Shown here piece by piece: positions 26,901 through 34,142 of a DNA stretch of 64,000 nucleotides. Source of the stretch: JAPPLB01 sp965218555 (lineage in GTDB: Bacteria > Acidobacteriota > Terriglobia > Bryobacterales > UBA6623); NCBI GenBank assembly GCA_965218555.1, contig OZ244625.1, positions 1,302,001 through 1,366,000 of the forward strand. Direction: 5' to 3'. The notes under the pieces were generated by a model. The model was not told the origin of the DNA, searched no databases, and saw only the letters and a list, made by a program, of their open reading frames with translations. Each line of letters starts with the position of its first letter. Position 1 is the first letter of the stretch. The position numbers were made by a program, and so were the translations under genes.

Positions 26901-27368
26901 CAGAGGCAGCTCGACGACCTGTTTCTCCTCCACGACCTGCCCGACATCGGACGCATCGGTCTTGATGAGAGGGACGCTGGACGTCACCTCCACGGTTTCG
27001 GTGACCTCGCCGACCTGCAGGACGACGTCCGTGCGAACGGTTTGGTTGACGAGGACCACGATGCCCGTAACCACCGACTTGCTGAAGCCGGAGAGTTCAG
27101 CTTCCACCGTATACTGCCCGATCTGCAGCAGAATGGCCGTGTACTGCCCCTCGGCGTTCGTGACCAGGTTCCGAGTCAGCCCGGTGTCCTCATTGATGAC
27201 GGCCACGGATGCGCCGGGGACAACGGCGCCTGTTGAATCCTGGACGGTCCCCAGGATGGCGCCTAGCTCGGCCTGACCGAAGGCGCTCACGCTGAGCGCG
27301 AGGCCGAGAACCAGAAGCGCCGGGATGCGAATGCTCTTGCCGGAAAAGAGAGAAAACGTGTGTTTCAC
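23934..27368 (-). CDS. Oar-like TonB-dependent receptor with carboxypeptidase-regulatory-like domain
   Basis: A 1,144-residue outer-membrane receptor. The GTG at 27368 is chosen because AGGAGGGG lies 6 nt upstream and the peptide then opens with a lysine and a signal sequence (ALLVLGLALSVSAFGQ). The longer frame from 27422 would begin within the promoter region. After the signal come a carboxypeptidase-regulatory-like domain (about 30-115), a plug domain (VVELPLNGRKFIQLARLG and onward) and a long beta-barrel ending in the aromatic C-terminus FGLKFNF expected for outer-membrane insertion. Expansion of this Oar-type receptor is typical of Acidobacteriota. It is the first gene of a four-gene operon. 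The ligand is unknown, with oligosaccharides or peptides most likely. Confidence 0.92.
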   Translation of the reverse strand: MKHTFSLFSGKSIRIPALLVLGLALSVSAFGQAELGAILGTVQDSTGAVVPGASVAVINEDTGLTRNLVTNAEGQYTAILLQIGQYTVEAELSGFSKSVVTGIVVLVNQTVRTDVVLQVGEVTETVEVTSSVPLIKTDASDVGQVVEEKQVVELPLNGRKFIQLARLGTGTLDNAKLDGVMGSATHGGGIVANGASTNANQITLDGVENQDWLIPRVGLSPSPDAIQEFKIMSGSYSAEYGRGAGAHINVAIKSGTNELHGGVFYFHRNDNLDARNFFDRSSLPEFKRNQYGGTLGGPFVKNKTFGFFSFEGLRSGKGRTINATLATPAQRQGDLSGPGGFPIYDPLTTATGADGVTNRDLFVDNRIPASRLSQTTQRAMQLLWPAVQRDVPNEPNAVFNPVELNDQDQYIVRVDHRFSDNDNLFGRYGHNTNPRLLPDFLSPGLPMQGTLFGFTQQNAVLSYTKIITPNLVNEARMGYNYFFQDLSLELKDTNVVGEIGIEGALQDPVTWGPPNVGVSGMTGMGAFPFAPSVPKVHGFHYMDTLALTKGTHNIKMGIDIRRGHQNGGQFPYPRGRYGFTGGFTRNPASPAGTGQGLGDFLLGFPQTSYIIQGRTDNDIRTLNAGFYIQDNWNVHPNLTLNLGLRYNYMPAAVSAADRIVNWSEEHQALILAQTDLDKPTACAGCNGRPLRELIKDFEGIFNFMTRDQVGWPRALHQSDNNNWSPRLGFAWRLFGSNDTVLRAAWGRFYELIAGNVHWNFTTNPPLSRNLSFNTDPNALPAITFAQPFPGVGVQGAPGTSGGIQYDWHDPYQDNWNVSIQRRILPSTSLNVGYVGSRGVGQRMGVNFNSASFGSGPTQPRRPHPEHGNTGINVPWGHRRYDSLQVKLETRASDLNILTSYTWANATTWGGGGINEGGSGVRWQWNFPARREPVLNGILDPGDPYLAVDKGSSRADVEHRLSVAFVWQLPLGRGKLIPLSGPLNWIAGGWQLNGIITHESGIALPVSYGIDNTNGSAGTRPDLVGNPNSGSRNAPESWINKAAFQDPIPLAHVIASGMSPTVAAGNAGRAPIIGPGVQLWDLGVYKNFAFAEEGYRLQFRFEMFNAFNHANFGNPNTSFLSNNFGRITSTFGFAREIQFGLKFNF

Positions 27369-27412
27369 TGGACCCCTCCTTAGCTTGCTGGACTGCACAC
27401 GTAACCGTTGCG

Positions 27413-27441
27413 AGTATGGCAAACGCCGCCGGGAGTGTCAA
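27413..27441 (-). promoter_or_regulatory. Promoter of the TonB receptor operon
   Basis: On the minus strand, TTGACA (27441-27436) and CATACT (27418-27413) are separated by 17 bp, a near-consensus sigma-70 promoter. The predicted start leaves a leader of about 40 nt containing the AGGAGGGG ribosome site of the receptor gene. Confidence 0.7.
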
Positions 27442-27710
27442 GCCTTTTTCTGAAGAGAAAATCAGTTTTCAAAATACTGAAAAGAATGGACTATCGTTCC
27501 GCTCCCAAGAACGGGGTGCCCCGGCAGACCGGGCAACTACGCCGAGCTCCTCCGACCAGCGGACGTTTTCCGTCGCAAAGAACTTCACGGGAAGGGGCTT
27601 CGTCGCGCCCGAGACGCCACTGCAGTCGGGTCCACAAAAACTGCCGCCCATCGTCGGACCGGGAGGCCGGAAACAGGGCGAAACAGGGCAAGTAACCGCA
27701 GGCTAGTTTT
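27442..27710. other. Intergenic region upstream of the TonB operon promoter, no gene recognised
   Basis: An AT-richer patch (27450-27490) adjoins the promoter. The rest is GC-rich with short open frames lacking motifs. A minus-strand frame (27763-27491) begins inside the 85-bp repeat and is probably spurious. Confidence 0.45.
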
Positions 27711-27795
27711 TCCTCCGCCCGCGTGCGGATCATACAAGCGGGAAACATCCGGACCGGTGTCAACGCCGCTTGATCAGGAGGATATTTCAGGTCAG
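27711..27795. repeat. 85-bp dispersed repeat, copy 1
   Basis: Differs from 29408-29492 at only two of 85 positions. It starts TCCTCC and ends near GGAGGA, with an inner inverted pair CAAGCGG / CCGCTTG, so it can fold into an extended hairpin. Copy 1 lies just beyond the 3' end of the M19 dipeptidase gene. Confidence 0.85.
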
Positions 27796-27817
27796 TGTCT
27801 TGGCAAGCGGCGGGTGA

Positions 27818-29086
27818 CTACGGGACCTTGGCGGCGTCCAGCAGGCGCAGCCAATTTTCGCCGAGAATCTTTCGCATCACGCCGGCTGAGTAACCCTTCT
27901 CGAGCAAGGCTTCCGTCAAACGTGGGTAACTGGTTGCGTCAACGTCTTTCAACCAGTTCCCGCCGGACATCAAGTCCAGGCCCAAACCTACGTGACCGGG
28001 TCCTGCCAGGCTGACGATATAGTCCACTTGATTCGCCCAGTCCTCCACGGTCGGGACGGGCGCACCCGCCGCGATTGCCTCTTGCTGCCGCTCTCGCCAC
28101 GGCTGCTCGTATCCGTAGGTCGTAGCCCACTTGTCCGCCATGAGCGAATCAAGTTGGGCAATGTAGTCGCCATAGTCCAACGGCGGCCGAGACAACTCCA
28201 CTCTCAAACGTTCGGCCCACGGAGGGGGAGGAGCCGTTCGCGGACGATGATATCCCCATTGGAAGGATTTTTCGCTGAGAATCCATCCGGCGGTGTGCAG
28301 CCCGACGAGCCCGCCTTTCTTGGCCAGGGCTTTGAGAGTCCCGTCGGTGATGTTCCCCGGAAACGAACTGAAGTGCTGCAATCCGTTATGACTGGTCACC
28401 ACCGGGGCCTGACTCGCCTCGATGATTTCGCTCTTCGCTTCCGCCGAAGCATGTGAGATATCAATGACGATGCCGAGGCGATTCATTTCGCGAATGACCT
28501 CACGGCCTCGTTCGCTGATACCGTTCCATTTTTGAACGTCGAGGGCATCCGTCAGGGCGTTGGTCGTATCGTGATTAGCGAACTGCACCATGCGGACACC
28601 CAGACGGTGGAACAGCCGAAGCACATCCGGGTCCCCTTCCATATCGAAACCACCTTCCAGGGCCAAAATCACGGCCAGTTTGCCTTGAGCTGCAATCCTC
28701 CTCACATCTTGCGAGGTAAGCGCCAGCTCCATCCTGTCGGTATTCGCTTCAAGGACTCCGTAGAAGGTTTCGATAAGACGCAATGCCTGTTTGATCGTGT
28801 AGTTGTACTTGTTGTAGGCATCCTCGATGTAGAGATGTTCGATGGCCACATCAAGCCCGCCCTGTTTCGCGCGGGCATAGTCAAAGCTCCCTATCGACTG
28901 CACACTCCAGGGATCGATGCCCTGGTGGAAGACCGAATTGATCATGTGTACATGCCCGTCGACTACGATCAGTTCGTCGTGCAGGCTGCTGCTTGTTGAA
29001 GGTTCTCCGGGGGGTTCTCTTTGGCCGCAACCTGCCCAGGAGATCAAGAGAACCAAAGAAAGAACCTTCGCATGCCTAAGTGTCAC
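27818..29086 (-). CDS. Membrane dipeptidase (peptidase family M19) lipoprotein
   Basis: A 422-residue zinc dipeptidase of the renal dipeptidase family. The N-terminus is a lipoprotein signal with lipobox SWAGC, so the enzyme is anchored on the periplasmic face of a membrane. Zinc-site segments are visible: VVDGHVHM (HxH), ALEGGFDM (bridging Glu), ISHAS and TSHNG (His ligands), and a late Asp in GLGLD. The GTG start at 29086 has AGGGGG 5-6 nt upstream. A nearby ATG at 29090 is out of frame and stops at once. The likely role is cleavage of dipeptides or D-amino-acid-containing peptides during scavenging. Confidence 0.92.
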   Translation of the reverse strand: MTLRHAKVLSLVLLISWAGCGQREPPGEPSTSSSLHDELIVVDGHVHMINSVFHQGIDPWSVQSIGSFDYARAKQGGLDVAIEHLYIEDAYNKYNYTIKQALRLIETFYGVLEANTDRMELALTSQDVRRIAAQGKLAVILALEGGFDMEGDPDVLRLFHRLGVRMVQFANHDTTNALTDALDVQKWNGISERGREVIREMNRLGIVIDISHASAEAKSEIIEASQAPVVTSHNGLQHFSSFPGNITDGTLKALAKKGGLVGLHTAGWILSEKSFQWGYHRPRTAPPPPWAERLRVELSRPPLDYGDYIAQLDSLMADKWATTYGYEQPWRERQQEAIAAGAPVPTVEDWANQVDYIVSLAGPGHVGLGLDLMSGGNWLKDVDATSYPRLTEALLEKGYSAGVMRKILGENWLRLLDAAKVP

Positions 29087-29189
29087 CCATGCCCCCTATT
29101 TGTCTATGCGGTTGTTTGTTGCTCCGTCGCTTGCCTGACGGCCTTTGCGCCGGGAACCAGAGGCGGAGCAGGATGTTCAGAGATCGGCG

Positions 29190-29525
29190 GTTTCCCGGTA
29201 CCTCGTGTCGGGGTTTCACGTCAGCGGCCAAGGTTCTCGGAGACGGCTTGAGCGGCGGCTTTCACCAGCTTGATGACCTGGCGCATTTTCCCGGTGAGTT
29301 CGAATACGGATGCCCCGACGCCGATCGCCGCGGCAACGCCCTTGATCCCCAGGTCGTACCCCTGATTGTCAATGGCATGCCCTCGCTTTCGAATCTTGGC
29401 AAGTCTCTCCTCCGCCCGCGTGCGGATCATACAAGCGGGAAACATTCGGAGCGGTGTCAACGCCGCTTGATCAGGAGGATATTTCAGGTCAGCTCCTTGT
29501 TGAGAACCGACAGCGAGGTAGTCGT
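29190..29525 (-). pseudogene. Decayed partial copy of the neighbouring IclR gene
   Basis: Nucleotide homology to the 3' end and downstream flank of the intact IclR gene (about 30213-30500) is clear over this stretch. The copy lacks the whole DNA-binding half. It has a 33-bp in-frame deletion between GCGGC repeats (removing PIFDRDGKVAA) and is interrupted by the 85-bp repeat at 29408-29492. The repeat supplies an ATG and 21 codons that read in frame into the IclR fragment, creating a 79-codon open frame (29460-29221). That frame is probably accidental. Confidence 0.8.
29408..29492. repeat. 85-bp dispersed repeat, copy 2, inserted in the IclR fragment
   Basis: Two mismatches from 27711-27795. 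Comparison with the intact IclR gene gives the empty site: GGCAAG joined to CTCCTTG there, separated here by the repeat. CTC flanks it on both sides (29405-29407, 29493-29495), a possible 3-bp target duplication. It has no coding capacity of its own and inverted arms, so it resembles a very small non-autonomous mobile element. Confidence 0.8.
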
Positions 29526-29571
29526 TACCCGTCTCGGTCGGAAGGTGTCAAACGCACTCTGTCGGGATTGA

Positions 29572-29754
29572 GAAGGCAGGCCGGATGCGCGCCGCGCCAA
29601 GCAAATTTCCAGCAGAATCCAGGCCGTCGCCGAAGCCGTTATGGTCAGCGACACGTTGGCGATCAGGCAGGACATCACCAAGTTGGAGCCTGAGATCGGC
29701 GGCCTGCGGGCTGAGATAACCGAGATTCGGGCGGCCCGGAGAAAACTTCCCTGA
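29572..29754 (+). pseudogene. Remnant encoding a short coiled-coil segment
   Basis: An open stretch follows a stop at 29569-29571. The part from the ATG at 29641 reads MVSDTLAIRQDITKLEPEIG and continues with a heptad-like Leu/Ile pattern to a TGA at 29752-29754. It resembles the coiled-coil tails of small DUF1640-type proteins, but there is no ribosome site and the frame is short. It may be a relic of a gene like the one at 29803 or simply chance. Confidence 0.3.
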
Positions 29755-29802
29755 GGGAGACTCGCCCGTCTTTGCTTCGTCTGCGTTTCATGGCTTGGGG
29801 TC

Positions 29803-30144
29803 CTAGCGGGCCGCGACCCGTCCGGTGATGGCCTCGCGCAATCCTTCCAGCAGCCCTTCCAGGTGCGACATGCGCTCACGAAGTTCGTTGACATCGACGC
29901 GCAAACCATTGATTTGTGCTTCCAGCCGAGACTCCATTTGCTTCATCTCCCCCCGCAACTCCGCTCGCAACTGGCCCATGTCCCCCCGCAACTCCGCTCG
30001 CAACTGGCTCATGTCCCCTCGCAACTGTGCTTCCAGGTGAGCCATGTCCTGCCGCAGTCCGCGATTGCTGGCTAGTATCAGACCGGCCAGGGCCACTCCT
30101 ACCGTCGCCAACGCAATCAAAATGCTGATGAGCTCGTTACTCAT
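29803..30144 (-). CDS. Small membrane-anchored hendecad coiled-coil protein
   Basis: A 113-residue protein. Residues about 5-25 (ISILIALATVGVALAGLILA) form one transmembrane helix, and the remainder is a charged coiled coil. Residues about 30-75 consist of four 11-residue (hendecad) repeats such as LRGDMSQLRAE and LRGDMGQLRAE, encoded by 33-bp DNA repeats. The second half returns to a heptad pattern. GAGGGAGG lies just before the ATG at 30144. Small anchored coiled-coil proteins of this kind are common and mostly uncharacterised, so no function is proposed. Nearby sequence includes the IclR relic and repeats. Confidence 0.6.
   Translation of the reverse strand: MSNELISILIALATVGVALAGLILASNRGLRQDMAHLEAQLRGDMSQLRAELRGDMGQLRAELRGEMKQMESRLEAQINGLRVDVNELRERMSHLEGLLEGLREAITGRVAAR
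29955..30053. repeat. Three tandem 33-bp units within the coiled-coil gene
   Basis: The units begin at 29955, 29988 and 30021. The first two share GCAACTCCGCTCGCAACTGG, and the third is diverged. Each encodes one 11-residue coiled-coil turn on the minus strand, so copy number can change without a frameshift. Confidence 0.75.
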
Positions 30145-30251
30145 GCCTCCCTCAAGAAATGAGTCTGTCCATTATCTCACAGCCTTCACCACCACAGGAG
30201 ATGAGTGCTGATGGCCCCGTTTTTCCCGGTAGCCCGTGTCGGGGCTTCGCG

Positions 30252-31028
30252 TCAGCGGCCAAGGTTCTCGGAGACGGCTCGAGCGGCGGCCTTCACCAGC
30301 TTGATGACCTGGCGCATTTTCCCGGTGAGTTCGAATACAGACGCCCCGACGCCGATCGCCGCGGCGACTTTTCCGTCCCGGTCGAAGATCGGAGCGGCAA
30401 CGCCCTTGATTCCCAGGTCGTACCCCTGATTGTCAATGGCGTGCCCTCGCTTTCGAATCTTGGCAAGCTCCTTGTTGAGAACCGGCAGCGAGGTAATCGT
30501 TTTCGGAGTCAACGCCGGCAATCCCACCGCGCGCACGATCTCCGCCACCTCCGACTCGGAAAGACCGGACAGCAGGACCTTGCCCGTCCCCGTCAGGTGG
30601 AGAAGCATCCGCCTGCCTACGTAGGAAGCCAGAAGCACTTCGCTGGCCCCGTCGACCTTGTCCAGATAGACCAGATGATCGCCGTCACGCACAGCGAGGA
30701 CCGAGGTCATACCGCTCTTGGCGGTTAGTTCCTTCATGTGCGGCTCGGCCACTTTGTGCAGTTCCAATTGATTGACGACTTTCGTGCCCTCGGCAAGAAG
30801 CTTCATCGTGAGCCGGTAACGGCCTGCCTCATGACGGGACACATAGCCGCAGTTCCGCAGGGTGCTCAACAAGGAGCTTACCGTGCTTACGGGGAGCCGG
30901 AGCAGGCGGCTGACCTCACTCAAGGTATAGCCGCAGTTGTCGGCGGCGAAGAGTTCCACGATGGCGAATGCCTTCTCCACCGACGGCACACTATACTTCG
31001 GCGCGTTGTCCATGGTTGCTTTCGCCAT
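30252..31028 (-). CDS. IclR family transcriptional regulator
   Basis: A 258-residue regulator. The ATG at 31028 gives MAKATMDNAPKYSVPSVEKA, after which the winged helix-turn-helix (about 16-75, YTLSEVSRLLRLPVSTVSSL) and the IclR effector domain (about 90-255) follow at the usual spacing. Longer frames to 31190 add low-complexity residues. It is the most distal gene of the hyu operon and is likely to control that operon, sensing a pathway compound. Such regulators usually bind near the promoter, here the 41020-41222 divergent region. A decayed partial copy of its 3' half lies 0.7 kb downstream. Confidence 0.9.
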   Translation of the reverse strand: MAKATMDNAPKYSVPSVEKAFAIVELFAADNCGYTLSEVSRLLRLPVSTVSSLLSTLRNCGYVSRHEAGRYRLTMKLLAEGTKVVNQLELHKVAEPHMKELTAKSGMTSVLAVRDGDHLVYLDKVDGASEVLLASYVGRRMLLHLTGTGKVLLSGLSESEVAEIVRAVGLPALTPKTITSLPVLNKELAKIRKRGHAIDNQGYDLGIKGVAAPIFDRDGKVAAAIGVGASVFELTGKMRQVIKLVKAAARAVSENLGR

Positions 31029-31111
31029 TTCGAGATGCCGCCGCTGGTCCGCCTCTGCTGCCAGGCGTGGTGGCGGTGTGCTCTGGCGCGGGCGAAACGG
31101 GTCGGCGCTCC

Positions 31112-32167
31112 CTACACGAGATCTGTTTTCTTCATCGTGGCCAGCCCGATCCCGGTGTGGCCAAAGCGGTTGCCGACGTAAAACATCCACAGTTCATCGC
31201 CGACCTCGATCACATTGGGATAGGATTGATGCTCGGAGTCGAAGCCGCTCTCGGTCGGTGGGATGACCTGCTCGCGGAAAGGGCGATGCCAGTGCAGGCC
31301 GTCTTTCGACTGAGCATAGCTGATCCGGTAGCCGCGGCCGTCGTGAGCCCGCAGGCTGAACCACATGTGATAGACGCCGTCCAGCAGCAGCACGCACGGC
31401 TTCGAGACGATGTTCTCATAGGGTTCCACTTCTTCCTGCCGGGCGCGTAGAACCGGATTGAGCGCATCGGTCTTGACCCATTCGATGCCGTCCGCGGAAC
31501 GGGCATGCCCGATATGCACGATCAGGTCGGTGGTGCCATCGTCGAAGTGCTGGCGGCGCTCGCCCGCCGTGTACCACATCTGATACCGCTGCGGCCCGGT
31601 TCTGAGCACGCATACCGAGCCGGTGATTCCCCCGTCGAACGAGCCCGGCTTGCCCAGCGGCAGCAGCGGTTCTCGCAGCATGTCCCAGGAGAGCCCTTGA
31701 TCATGGCTGATGGCGAGCGAAGTCCTGTTGGAAAGCATCCCCGGCGGCGCCCATGATCCCCAGACCGCGTAGTACATGAGCCAGCCGCCCTCCTCGCGTG
31801 GAAGAACCCACGGGAAGCTGGGGCCCTTGTCGCTGATGTTCCCCGTCGGAGACGCCTTCAGCATCGGCTCCCTTCCTACCACCGTCCAGTCGCGAGGGGC
31901 GCTGGGGGAGGCCTCCGCGGCGTAGATGTAGTTGGACTGCTCCTCTCCGCTCCTGTGGCGCGTCCAGAAATACATCCGCAGGCGGCCGTTCGGCCGCCGT
32001 ATGACGCTAGGCGCCGAAAGCAGTTGGTTCGACAATGTATTGGCGAATCCGGGCTCCAGGATGCGGCCCTTCTTCACCCATGGCTGTGGGGGAGCGCCGC
32101 GGGCGGTCTTGCTGAAGACCAAACCCGTGGCCGCGGCTTGCAAGAAGTCTCTGCGCGTAGACAGCAT
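31112..32167 (-). CDS. Tat-exported five-bladed-propeller glycosidase-like protein
   Basis: A 351-residue protein with a twin-arginine signal (STRRDFLQAAATGLVFSKTA, residues about 3-22). The rest resembles the GH43/GH32/GH62-type five-bladed beta-propeller, with repeated strands such as RLRMYFWTRH, GWLMYYAVWG, RYQMWYTAGER, VYHMWFSLRAH and ELWMFYVGNRF. Several Asp and Glu residues sit where catalytic acids occur, but I cannot assign a complete catalytic triad, so activity is uncertain. GGAGG is 7 nt before the ATG. It starts 37 bp after the symporter gene ends, within the hyu operon, and may process a glycosylated substrate in the periplasm. Confidence 0.75.
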   Translation of the reverse strand: MLSTRRDFLQAAATGLVFSKTARGAPPQPWVKKGRILEPGFANTLSNQLLSAPSVIRRPNGRLRMYFWTRHRSGEEQSNYIYAAEASPSAPRDWTVVGREPMLKASPTGNISDKGPSFPWVLPREEGGWLMYYAVWGSWAPPGMLSNRTSLAISHDQGLSWDMLREPLLPLGKPGSFDGGITGSVCVLRTGPQRYQMWYTAGERRQHFDDGTTDLIVHIGHARSADGIEWVKTDALNPVLRARQEEVEPYENIVSKPCVLLLDGVYHMWFSLRAHDGRGYRISYAQSKDGLHWHRPFREQVIPPTESGFDSEHQSYPNVIEVGDELWMFYVGNRFGHTGIGLATMKKTDLV

Positions 32168-32204
32168 CCGATTTCCTCCGTTTCCGTTGTGATCGCTTCC
32201 AGGC

Positions 32205-33938
32205 TCACTGAAACAGTCCCGAAAACCAAGTCATCAGGCAAATAACGATTCCAACGAACGCCGCCCACCAGACCACGACGCTGTTGTACCAACGATGTCC
32301 TAACTCCGTGCCGATGTTCAACTTGGACCAACGGAAGGTCAACTGATCGCTCACTTGCTCGGGAGCAGGGGGCGCCGTCAGCCCGCTGATCAGCACACAA
32401 ATCATTACGCAAAAGCACCAGTTGATCAAGGCCTGCATGGCGTAGGGTTCAACCCAAGGCAAGTGGTCCGGGACCAGTTGGACATACAGCTTCATGGCGA
32501 CGCCAAATGCGAAGCCGGAAAAAACGGCCGCGGTAGCGCCCTTGGCGTTGACCCGTTTGGACAGCAGGCCCAGCACGAAGACAGCCGCGAAGGGAGGCGC
32601 GAAGAACGCATACAGCGTTTGGATGTAGACGAACAAGCTGCCGCCGAACTCTTCGATGTAGCGGCCCAGGATGATGGAAACCGCCATGATGAAGATCGAC
32701 GACGCGACGCCCACACGCACGTAGTGGCGGTCGGACTCGTTCGGCCGGAACGAACGGCGGTACAGGTCCCATGTGAAAACGGTGGCGGTCGAGTTGATGA
32801 CCGAGTTGACCGTGGACTGAATCGCGCCGAACAGAGCCGCCAGGAACAAGCCGCGCAAGCCCACGGGGATCATGGCCTGCACCATCGTCACGTAGCCGCG
32901 GTCGGCGGCGGGGCGAATCTCTTCCCAGGGCAGCAGCATCACCTCCGGTTGCAGTGCGAACAGGATCAGTCCCGGCACCACGACGAGCACCGGCATCAAG
33001 ATCTTGAGATAGCCGGCCAGGACGATCCCCATCCGCGCGTGGTACATGTTCTTCGCGCCCAATACGCGCTGGATCATGAACTGATTGATCACGCTGTACC
33101 AGATGCCCACCGAGATCCAACCCAGAGCCAGCCCGGGCCAGGGCATGACTTCATGCGTGGGCGGTTGGATGACCGACAAGCGGTTGTATTCCTCCACCCG
33201 AGCGATCTGATAGGCGTTCTTCTCGACGGCCTCTCGCCAGACTCCGCTGTGCGCCTGGTTCCGATCGATCATGACGCGCCAGCCCTCGGTGAGCGAATGC
33301 GAATCTCCGGAAAGGTAATCGAGCCCATACAAAGTGACCATCAGTCCGCCGACGATCATCACCAGCAAGGTGACGAAATCGGTCCAGGCGACTGAGCGAA
33401 GCCCGCCATAAATCGCCCAGGTGCCGGCCACAACGCCCAGCGAGATGATGGCGAACCAAAGGTCCCAGCCAAAAAGCTTCTCCAGCATGAGGGCGCCGCC
33501 GTAAAGCACCGCCGCCAGAAACGCGACGACGTTGCTCGCGATCGTGACCAACGCGAAAAACTGCCGCACTGTGCGATTGAACCGCTTCTCCAAAAACTCC
33601 GGGATGGTGAAGACTCGTGACGCGAGCAGGAAGGGAATAAAGAACCAGATCAGCAGCGTGAAGACGGAGATATTGCCCCACTCGGCCATCGCCACCGCAA
33701 TGCCATAGACATACGCCGCCCCGATCATCCCGATAAAGTGCTCGGAGCTGATATTGGACGCGATGAACGAACTTCCGACGACGTACCAGGGCAACGTGCG
33801 GCCGGCGAGGAAATAACTTTCCGGGCTGTGTTTCTTTTCGCGTCCGGCCCACAAACCGACCGCGGAGAGGGCCGCAAAGTAGCCCGCGAAGACGAGATAA
33901 TCCCAGAAGACGAAGGGGAAGGGTTGATCGCCGGTCAT
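32205..33938 (-). CDS. Sodium:solute symporter (SSS/SGLT family)
   Basis: A 577-residue polytopic inner-membrane protein with about 13-14 predicted helices, of the SGLT-like branch of the SSS family. Recognisable segments are the early YFLAGRTLPWYVVGSSFIAS motif and the later AALFGAIQSTVNSVINSTAT near the Na+ site. The ATG at 33938 is preferred over an in-frame start at 33971, which would lie inside a repeat element. It probably imports the substrate of the hyu operon. The space between it and the upstream enolase-superfamily gene is filled by a 180-bp inverted-repeat element. Confidence 0.9.
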   Translation of the reverse strand: MTGDQPFPFVFWDYLVFAGYFAALSAVGLWAGREKKHSPESYFLAGRTLPWYVVGSSFIASNISSEHFIGMIGAAYVYGIAVAMAEWGNISVFTLLIWFFIPFLLASRVFTIPEFLEKRFNRTVRQFFALVTIASNVVAFLAAVLYGGALMLEKLFGWDLWFAIISLGVVAGTWAIYGGLRSVAWTDFVTLLVMIVGGLMVTLYGLDYLSGDSHSLTEGWRVMIDRNQAHSGVWREAVEKNAYQIARVEEYNRLSVIQPPTHEVMPWPGLALGWISVGIWYSVINQFMIQRVLGAKNMYHARMGIVLAGYLKILMPVLVVVPGLILFALQPEVMLLPWEEIRPAADRGYVTMVQAMIPVGLRGLFLAALFGAIQSTVNSVINSTATVFTWDLYRRSFRPNESDRHYVRVGVASSIFIMAVSIILGRYIEEFGGSLFVYIQTLYAFFAPPFAAVFVLGLLSKRVNAKGATAAVFSGFAFGVAMKLYVQLVPDHLPWVEPYAMQALINWCFCVMICVLISGLTAPPAPEQVSDQLTFRWSKLNIGTELGHRWYNSVVVWWAAFVGIVICLMTWFSGLFQ

Positions 33939-33962
33939 GGACGTTGGGCTTCGAGCGCCGCT

Positions 33963-34142
33963 GACCTGCATTTCTCGCTGCGTGGCGAGGCGAAGTGCGT
34001 GAGGGGGCCGTCAGGACGAGGCGCGAGCCGCTTGGCGCGCGCAGGTGTACTTGACCGTACATCGAGCACGGCAAGCAAGCGCAACGAAGTCATGGCGGTC
34101 TTATCGCGTGCTTCGGCCATCAGGTGGTGAGAAATGCAGGTC
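33963..34142. repeat. 180-bp MITE-like element with perfect 14-bp terminal inverted repeats
   Basis: The ends are GACCTGCATTTCTC (33963-33976) and GAGAAATGCAGGTC (34129-34142), exact inverted complements. The right end overlaps the stop codon of the enolase-superfamily gene, and the left end is 24 bp from the symporter start. A shorter relative is at 49920-49991. There is no convincing gene inside. Confidence 0.8.

Noticed and set aside
25221..27236. A 671-codon open frame antisense to the TonB receptor
   Set aside because: The sense strand encodes a full receptor with signal peptide, plug, barrel and promoter. The antisense product has no recognisable domain.
27491..27763. A 90-codon frame starting in the first 85-bp repeat
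   Set aside because: The first 21 codons come from the repeat and the rest shows no similarity to anything recognisable.
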